Shown one piece after another: positions 4,343 through 9,246 of a DNA stretch of 9,246 nucleotides (its first letter is position 1; every line of letters starts with the position of its first letter). Below the pieces are notes generated by a model. The model ran no database searches. It worked only from the letters and a program-made list of their open reading frames with translations, and had not been told where the DNA came from. This DNA comes from Candidatus Woesearchaeota archaeon (GTDB taxonomy: Archaea; Nanobdellota; Nanobdellia; Woesearchaeales; WJKL01): assembly GCA_019322455.1 (NCBI GenBank), contig JAHWIT010000018.1, forward strand, positions 1 through 9,246, read 5' to 3'. Both the position numbers and the translations under genes were made by a program.

Positions 4343-6105
4343 CTAAATGGTTTATTACTTCTAACAAATTTCATAAGATTTTTTTTGTTAGTATAATATT
4401 CTGCCATTACCCTTCCAACTTCATCAACAGTGCTAATTTTTTGTTTTACAAGCCATTTTAAAACAGCTTCTTTTTCATGAAGCTCTCTTTTAATTGAATG
4501 ATGGCTTGCTCCTGTATACAATGCAAGATTGTGTTTTATTGTAATAGAATTGCCAATCTTCTTTAAAATATCCTTTGAAGTATCATATCTCATAAGAACA
4601 TTAGCATCACCATTCTCTTTAATCTCAGACAATTCAAATGTTCTTCTTAATCCGCTTCTTCTATTTCTATACTGGACTAGTATTAATGAAACAGCTGGCA
4701 ACATGCTTTTAGGAACCTCTATTGGAGGGCTAGTAATTCTCGTTATTGTTTCATTTGTATTATTTGCATGAATAGTTGCATATACAGAATGTCCTGTATG
4801 AATAGACTCAAACAATACCTCTGCTTCTTTTTTTCTTCTTATCTCTCCAACCACAATTCTGTCAGGCCTCATTCTTAATGAATTTACAAGAAGATCAAGC
4901 ATCTCTATTCCTCCTTTGCCTTCATTATTTGGAAGTCTTGTAACCATTGGCACCCAATGCAAAAATTTTGGAAGCCTTATCTCTCTTGTATCTTCAATAG
5001 ATATTATTCTTTGATTTGGTGGGAAAAAATTACTAACAACATTAAGCATACTAGTCTTGCCAGAAGCAGTTCCTCCTGCAATTATAGCTGACATCTCATA
5101 ATGAACACATTCCCATATCAAAGCAGCAGCTGAAGTAGAAATAGTTCCTACTCTTATAAAATCAGTTATTGTCCATGGCTTTGATGCAAACTTTCTTATT
5201 GTCATAGTATTTCCTGTCGAAGAAATAGGCATCAAAGTTGCATTAACTCTGTCTCCTGTTGGAAGATTAGCATCCATCAAAGGCTCAAGTATTGTTATCT
5301 GCCTGTTAACCTTCCTTCCAATCATTGTTGCATAATGTCTTACTTGAGCTTCATTTTCCAGAATAATATTTGTTTTCAGCCATCCAAACTCTTTATGGAA
5401 AACCCATACAGGATCGCCAGAAGCATTTATTGCTATCTCCTCTAAATTCTTATCACTCATCAGCAACTCCACATCTCCCATTCCTAAACTTTTTTTAACA
5501 AGATAAGAAGTTAAGAATCTTTCATTTTGTTCACTCAATGCTGGAAAATATTTTTTAATAAGCATTCTTATTGCATTAGAAAACTTGCCTTCTATCAAAT
5601 TTGATCTTTTTGTGTCAGTTATATCAATTATACCAAGATTAACCCTGTCAATAAGCTCTTCCCTTATCTTTTCAAGAATTATTCCAGTTGTTTTGCCTAT
5701 TGCAGACAGTTGAACAGTATATAAAGGCACAAACTCTCCCTTTTGCTGATAAACATTTACTGTAACAGGTATACCAGCTGAATCAATCTTATAAGTCTTC
5801 AGTAATTTTCTAGAAGTGCTTGATTTCTTAGTATCAAAAACATTAGAAATTGATTTTCCTGTAATCTGTTTTTTTGTTTTATTCTTAGAGTTTTTAATTT
5901 TACTGATAACCTTAGAAATTGCTCCTGGAGTAGTTGATTTTTTAGTCTTTTCATGTTTCTTAATTTTACTAATAACATGAGAAATAGCATCTGAAGTGCT
6001 TGCCTTTTTAGTTTTTTCGTGTTTTTTAATCTTACTAATAACATTAGAAATTGCTTTCTTACTCTTCCCTTTACTTAAACTCAATTTTACACCTCTTTTT
6101 TTCAT
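4339..6105 (-). CDS. FlaI/TadA/VirB11-type pilus assembly ATPase
   Basis: This is a 588-residue hexameric secretion ATPase that powers pilin assembly at the cytosolic face. The Walker A is GGTASGKT (344-351), the Asp box includes SIEDTREI (369-376), the Walker B is IVVGEIR (417-423, with E421), and the His box is HTGHSVYATIHA (436-447). The N-terminal domain (about 105-335) carries LEEIAIN and EPLMDANLPTGDRVNATL. The C-terminal helical part (about 530-588) is basic. The first 85 residues are a lysine-rich extension with three 22-residue repeats (see 5857-6054). The ATG at 6105 has AGGGTG upstream. A TTG at residue 8 preceded by AGAGGTG is a weaker alternative start. It lies 9 nt after the winged-helix gene and overlaps the first platform gene, so the three are one operon. 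Class: the archaeal Tad/Epd/archaellum ATPase lineage; the exact subgroup needs a tree. Confidence 0.93.
   Translation of the reverse strand: MKKRGVKLSLSKGKSKKAISNVISKIKKHEKTKKASTSDAISHVISKIKKHEKTKKSTTPGAISKVISKIKNSKNKTKKQITGKSISNVFDTKKSSTSRKLLKTYKIDSAGIPVTVNVYQQKGEFVPLYTVQLSAIGKTTGIILEKIREELIDRVNLGIIDITDTKRSNLIEGKFSNAIRMLIKKYFPALSEQNERFLTSYLVKKSLGMGDVELLMSDKNLEEIAINASGDPVWVFHKEFGWLKTNIILENEAQVRHYATMIGRKVNRQITILEPLMDANLPTGDRVNATLMPISSTGNTMTIRKFASKPWTITDFIRVGTISTSAAALIWECVHYEMSAIIAGGTASGKTSMLNVVSNFFPPNQRIISIEDTREIRLPKFLHWVPMVTRLPNNEGKGGIEMLDLLVNSLRMRPDRIVVGEIRRKKEAEVLFESIHTGHSVYATIHANNTNETITRITSPPIEVPKSMLPAVSLILVQYRNRRSGLRRTFELSEIKENGDANVLMRYDTSKDILKKIGNSITIKHNLALYTGASHHSIKRELHEKEAVLKWLVKQKISTVDEVGRVMAEYYTNKKNLMKFVRSNKPFR
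5857..6054 (-). repeat. Three tandem 66-bp repeats in the ATPase N-terminus
   Basis: Copies lie at 5989-6054, 5923-5988 and 5857-5922, encoding residues 18-39, 40-61 and 62-83. The repeat unit is AIS(N/H/K)VISKIKKHEKTKK followed by a short S/T/D/G/P linker. Copies 1 and 2 are nearly identical in protein, copy 3 is diverged (KNSKNKTKKQITG), and a partial fourth (SISNVF) follows at residues 85-90. DNA copies differ mostly at third positions, so selection on the protein is likely. Confidence 0.85.
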
Positions 6106-6114
6106 TTTAACACC

Positions 6115-7284
6115 CTATTTAGATTTTAACAATCCAAAAATCTTTTTTATCTCTCTCTCAAAAAAACCTCTTTTACTAGAGATTTCCTCAAGATTCTTTT
6201 CAAGTTCATTAATCTCTGAAATTATATCCTCATAATTTTCAGAAAGGTTAATAGCAGATCCTCTCTTCATTAAATCAACTAATTTTTCTTTAAGCATCCT
6301 TTCATTATAGCTTACCCCATTTAATATCTTAAATATCTTATCCTTCTTGCTCATAAATAATTTTAATTTTTTAGGCACTTCGTTTATCTCAGTTATTGTC
6401 TTATTAATCTTTGAATCACTTATCATCATCTTAGAAAGAACATCCTTTTTTAATATTTCTATTTGTCTGTCTTGATCTTGGTTTTCTTTAAGAAGTTTTT
6501 CAATAATTGCTCTTTCATTATTAAGGAATTCCTTTAGTTTCATGTACTTTTTTTCAAGTGCATGTAAATTTGATTCAGACTTCTTTGCCATCTTGCCTTT
6601 GCTCTTAAGTTCAGCTGATTTTTTCCTGTCAAGCTTTCTTTTTAACTCCTTTAATTTTTTATTCAGCATCATATCAGTTTTCTCTATAAGTTTAAGTTCA
6701 TCCTCTTGTATCCCTAATATTTGACTTCCCATCTTTGATTGATTATAAAGAAGATCATAAATTGTTCTGCAGTCTGTCTGCTCCTTAAAAAGCTGCTTGT
6801 TTATATCAGAAATAATCTTAATAAACCTCTGTTTTGAATCTATTATATGTTTGTCTAATTTCTCTTTTTCATCCTGCGCTTTTTTCAGTTTGTTAAACTG
6901 TTTTTTTACATCAGAAAATCTTCTCTTAAAATGTTTTCCAAGATCATTAAAAATATCCTTTAAATTATCAACCTCTGTTTCAAGCTTGTTAAGATAATTT
7001 AATGTACTCTCACTTTTCCTGTCAAAAATATTTTTTTCTTCCTTTACATCCTTTTTTATTTCTTCAATTTGTTCTTGAGAAAGTTTTCTCTTAACAAGAA
7101 AAGGAGTTGTAAATTTATATTCAATATTTATAATGCCTTCTTCTTCAAGAAAAGAAGCCCACTCAGTAATAGTTGAAACAGGCATATTTAATCTCCTTGC
7201 TGCTTTTTTAATAGAAATTCGTCCTTCTTCATGAACCAAAGTTACTAATCTATCTACCTCTGTTTGAATAGTTTTTTCTTGCAT
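6115..7284 (-). CDS. Winged-helix plus long coiled-coil cytosolic protein
   Basis: This is a 389-residue protein with no signal peptide or membrane segment. Residues about 6-65 look like a winged helix-turn-helix: VDRLVTLVHEEGRISIKKAA, then RLNMPVSTITEWASFLEEEG, then a strand INIEYKF and a FTTPFLVKRK wing. Residues about 68-320 are almost all helical heptads rich in K, E, L and I. The last 60 or so (ENYEDIISEINELEKNLEE...FGLLKSK) are helical and basic at the end. The start ATG at 7284 has a strong GGAGGG 3 nt upstream. It lies 54 bp after the pilin-like gene and 9 nt before the ATPase gene, so it is co-transcribed with the motor. The wHTH could bind DNA as a locus regulator. Equally, it could be a protein-binding domain in a cytosolic scaffold for the ATPase or platform; nothing visible decides this. 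I do not know a named family. Confidence 0.8.
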   Translation of the reverse strand: MQEKTIQTEVDRLVTLVHEEGRISIKKAARRLNMPVSTITEWASFLEEEGIINIEYKFTTPFLVKRKLSQEQIEEIKKDVKEEKNIFDRKSESTLNYLNKLETEVDNLKDIFNDLGKHFKRRFSDVKKQFNKLKKAQDEKEKLDKHIIDSKQRFIKIISDINKQLFKEQTDCRTIYDLLYNQSKMGSQILGIQEDELKLIEKTDMMLNKKLKELKRKLDRKKSAELKSKGKMAKKSESNLHALEKKYMKLKEFLNNERAIIEKLLKENQDQDRQIEILKKDVLSKMMISDSKINKTITEINEVPKKLKLFMSKKDKIFKILNGVSYNERMLKEKLVDLMKRGSAINLSENYEDIISEINELEKNLEEISSKRGFFEREIKKIFGLLKSK

Positions 7285-7287
7285 ATT

Positions 7288-7293
7288 CCCTCC
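7288..7293 (-). promoter_or_regulatory. Shine-Dalgarno of the winged-helix gene
   Basis: GGAGGG lies 3 nt before the ATG at 7284, the strongest anti-Shine-Dalgarno match in the window though with short spacing. It confirms the chosen start. Confidence 0.6.
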
Positions 7294-7338
7294 TTTTATT
7301 TAAAAGGTTGAATCTATTTTAAAAACTTTTCTTTATTA

Positions 7339-8304
7339 TCATATTAACCCATTGATTTCATATAAATCATGATGAGTTTGATTACCATACATATTTGAAC
7401 TGTTATCTACTTTAAACCAGCCAGGCGCTCCTGTTACTTGATATCTTTGAGGATTATCAACTCCAAAATAAATATAGTCAACAATGCTTTTTTGATTTAT
7501 ATCCTTACTAGGAACCCCTTCATCCTTTAGTCTATCAATATCAACCAAACTTTCAATTCCATACACAGAAGAACCACTTAGATTGCCTTCCAATCTCATC
7601 AAATAATCAGGAGCTCCGCTAAATTCAACATAAAATCCATTATAAGCATGACTCAAAAGATTTGATATATCCATTCCTGTAACAAAATAACTAAAATTTG
7701 TTTTTGTAATTCCATTCTCAACAATACCATTTGTTTCAACCCAATAAACTGGATCTTCAAAACCATCAATATTAATTATTGATTTTATTGATTTTAGCTT
7801 TTTCCAAGAAGATGTAGCTTTTTTATCATGCATGTCAATTGTAAGATTTATATCTACTGTAACCTCCCAATGATCCTCTTGATATAAACTAATATCATTT
7901 ATTGTAAAATTAATAATAATATCTATCTCAGAAGCCTCATCTTCTATCCTATCTATCCAATCAGTAAAGGTATTATTAACCATTATAGATGAATTTTCTC
8001 CATCAATTGTTCCATTAATAAACAATTCACTAAAAGACAAATCTAAATCAGAAATATATTCTCCTGTAGAGATTATATAATCCCCTAACTCAAAAAAAGC
8101 CCTTATTCCTGCAATATAAGCTCCCCTTTCTATATCTTTTTCAATATCAACAATAAATCTATTCATAGTATCTACTCTTGTTTCTACTACAAAACTTGTC
8201 TGTCTCATCTTATAATTATTGCCAATGCTTAATGAAAATATAAGTAATGATAAGAATATGAATGCTATAAATGTAAAAAATACCCCTCTCTTGCCTAATT
8301 CCAT
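7339..8304 (-). CDS. Secreted glycoprotein-like protein with pilin-like N-terminal anchor
   Basis: This is a 321-residue protein. MELGKRG is followed by a hydrophobic segment (about 8-27), resembling a prepilin or signal-anchor N-terminus, but +5 after G7 is not Glu. GspK-type pilus tip subunits also lack Glu5. A helical stretch (about 31-75) continues the helix as in pilins, and the rest is an extracellular, acidic, beta-rich region. There are nine N-x-S/T sequons (residues 97, 104, 110, 132, 153, 203, 241, 301, 308), which suggests archaeal N-glycosylation. GFEDPVYWVETNG (181-193) stands out as a motif-like segment. There is no cysteine. The ATG at 8304 has GAGGTG 5 nt upstream and overlaps the preceding vWA gene by 10 nt, so the two are made together. 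A minor or tip pilin role is inference; the family is not recognised. Confidence 0.7.
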   Translation of the reverse strand: MELGKRGVFFTFIAFIFLSLLIFSLSIGNNYKMRQTSFVVETRVDTMNRFIVDIEKDIERGAYIAGIRAFFELGDYIISTGEYISDLDLSFSELFINGTIDGENSSIMVNNTFTDWIDRIEDEASEIDIIINFTINDISLYQEDHWEVTVDINLTIDMHDKKATSSWKKLKSIKSIINIDGFEDPVYWVETNGIVENGITKTNFSYFVTGMDISNLLSHAYNGFYVEFSGAPDYLMRLEGNLSGSSVYGIESLVDIDRLKDEGVPSKDINQKSIVDYIYFGVDNPQRYQVTGAPGWFKVDNSSNMYGNQTHHDLYEINGLI

Positions 8305-9246
8305 ACTTTCACCTCAAATATTGCAGGACCCCACAAAAAAGGCATCTCTGAAACATACAATACATCTATTGTCAAATCTTCTTCAGCTATATTTACATTA
8401 ATCTTGCCATTATCATCAAAATCAAGATTTGAAAGAATTTCATATACAGTTGTATCAATACTATCCTCATTATCATAATCAATAGATGAACTTGTATAAC
8501 TACATGTTTTAGATCCAGAATAATTAGAAGGTACACTTACAGATATAAATCCAGAATCCTCTGTTTCTATTGACCAATCACATCCATCTGATCTTGCCAA
8601 AACATCACTATACGAAACATAAGATTTTACTGATGCAGTATATATCATAGTATTATTCTTTGAACAGCCAGTTGTGTTAATAGGATCGTCAGCTGTATTA
8701 AGCTCAATAAGATTTGTTCCATTTTGCAAAAAATTAACAGGAACCTGAAGCACAAAAGGATCCCCTATTTCTTTATAATCTGAACTAAAATTATTAATAT
8801 CAAATATATTATTCGAATTTACTGTCAAAGAACTTGTCCAGTGCGGACCTGAATATGATAATACCTTAGCTTCAGTAACCCTTAATTTATTAGGTATATC
8901 TACATTATTTGAACAAGAATCAAATTTATCTGTTTCCATAACAAATTCTATCTCTCCAAAAGATGGAGGTTCAACTACAGGCGTAAAATTAAATCTAATA
9001 AAAGAATCAGGATAAAGAATTGATTCTCTATATCCTCCGCTTACAGTCAATACTTGAGAAGAATAATTAGCTATCATATTAATTCTGTCGCCAATAGCCT
9101 GGTATATTCCTGTTATATTGCCTGCATCAGATGCATTATAATACAAAGATTCATTGCACGCAATCTGTTTAAGAGTGTCGTGATCTGCATCCTCTCCAAA
9201 ACCAACAGCAAACACAGTTATTCCTAAACTGCATGCATTCTGTCCA
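8295..9246 (-). CDS. von Willebrand A-domain surface protein, C-terminal part (5' end outside window)
   Basis: The frame runs off the right edge; about 316 C-terminal residues are visible. The first part, NACSLGITVFAVGFGEDAD and then LKQIAC, is the last strand and helix of a vWA domain; the MIDAS motif DxSxS would lie outside the window. The GTG at 9215 is an internal valine codon, not a start. After the vWA comes a beta-rich region with ten N-x-S/T sequons and seven further cysteines, then an EF-hand-like DFDDNGKINVN near the end. The end, MPFLWGPAIFEVKVWN, has no membrane anchor, so any anchor must be N-terminal, as in TadG-like pseudopilins that carry vWA domains. It probably acts at the surface or the pilus tip in adhesion; this is inferred from the domain and the operon. 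Confidence 0.8.
   Translation of the reverse strand, partial: GQNACSLGITVFAVGFGEDADHDTLKQIACNESLYYNASDAGNITGIYQAIGDRINMIANYSSQVLTVSGGYRESILYPDSFIRFNFTPVVEPPSFGEIEFVMETDKFDSCSNNVDIPNKLRVTEAKVLSYSGPHWTSSLTVNSNNIFDINNFSSDYKEIGDPFVLQVPVNFLQNGTNLIELNTADDPINTTGCSKNNTMIYTASVKSYVSYSDVLARSDGCDWSIETEDSGFISVSVPSNYSGSKTCSYTSSSIDYDNEDSIDTTVYEILSNLDFDDNGKINVNIAEEDLTIDVLYVSEMPFLWGPAIFEVKVWN
8310..8315 (-). promoter_or_regulatory. Shine-Dalgarno of the pilin-like glycoprotein gene
   Basis: GAGGTG lies 5 nt before the ATG at 8304, inside the end of the vWA gene. It shows that the 321-residue protein starts here despite the 10-nt overlap. Confidence 0.65.

Noticed and set aside
5799..6044. A - strand ORF of 81 codons, lysine- and leucine-rich and repetitive
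   Set aside because: It is an alternative frame of the tandem repeat in the ATPase gene; the Walker-motif-containing frame runs through the same DNA.

Overview
The window looks like a piece of an AT-rich archaeal genome, most likely from the DPANN side of the tree (Woesearchaeota- or Pacearchaeota-like). That phylum-level placement is inference. The archaeal assignment rests on the 3' part of a diphthine synthase gene (archaea and eukaryotes only), on archaeal class III (EppA/FlaK-type) prepilin signal peptides, on TTTATATAT TATA boxes and on oligo-T terminators. Apart from diphthine synthase, which is on the + strand and cut by the left edge, every gene is on the - strand.

Read in the direction of transcription (right to left), the - strand is one pilus or secretion locus. 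It starts with a von Willebrand A-domain secreted protein (cut by the right edge; visible part 8295-9246). Next is a sequon-rich protein with a pilin-like N-terminal anchor (7339-8304), then a cytosolic winged-helix plus coiled-coil protein (6115-7284). A FlaI/TadA/VirB11-type secretion ATPase (4339-6105) and two GspF/TadB/TadC-type membrane platform proteins (3515-4342 and 2463-3518) follow. The last three are coupled by 4-nt start/stop overlaps. A fresh TATA box then drives a class III pilin (1958-2389), followed by three tandem very small proteins of about 80 residues (1722-1961, 1490-1729, 1249-1497). These keep the M(D/N)KKAQ leader but replace the pilin AAMEF with (H/D)SRND. After two inverted repeats, a second pilin gene (584-1021) has its own TATA box and an operator-like repeat in its leader.

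Together the genes give an assembly ATPase, a two-protein membrane platform, two pilins with nearly identical export modules and different heads, candidate minor pilins, and large surface proteins. This resembles the archaeal Epd/Tad-like pilus lineage, where one ATPase works with two GspF-like proteins. No prepilin peptidase is visible. The least explained parts are the trio of KKAQ-SRND proteins with overlapping start/stop codons, the 3 x 22-residue repeat at the ATPase N-terminus, the winged-helix coiled-coil protein, and the repeat block in front of the second pilin. No tRNA, rRNA, CRISPR array or insertion sequence was seen, and no gene-free stretch exceeds 300 bases.
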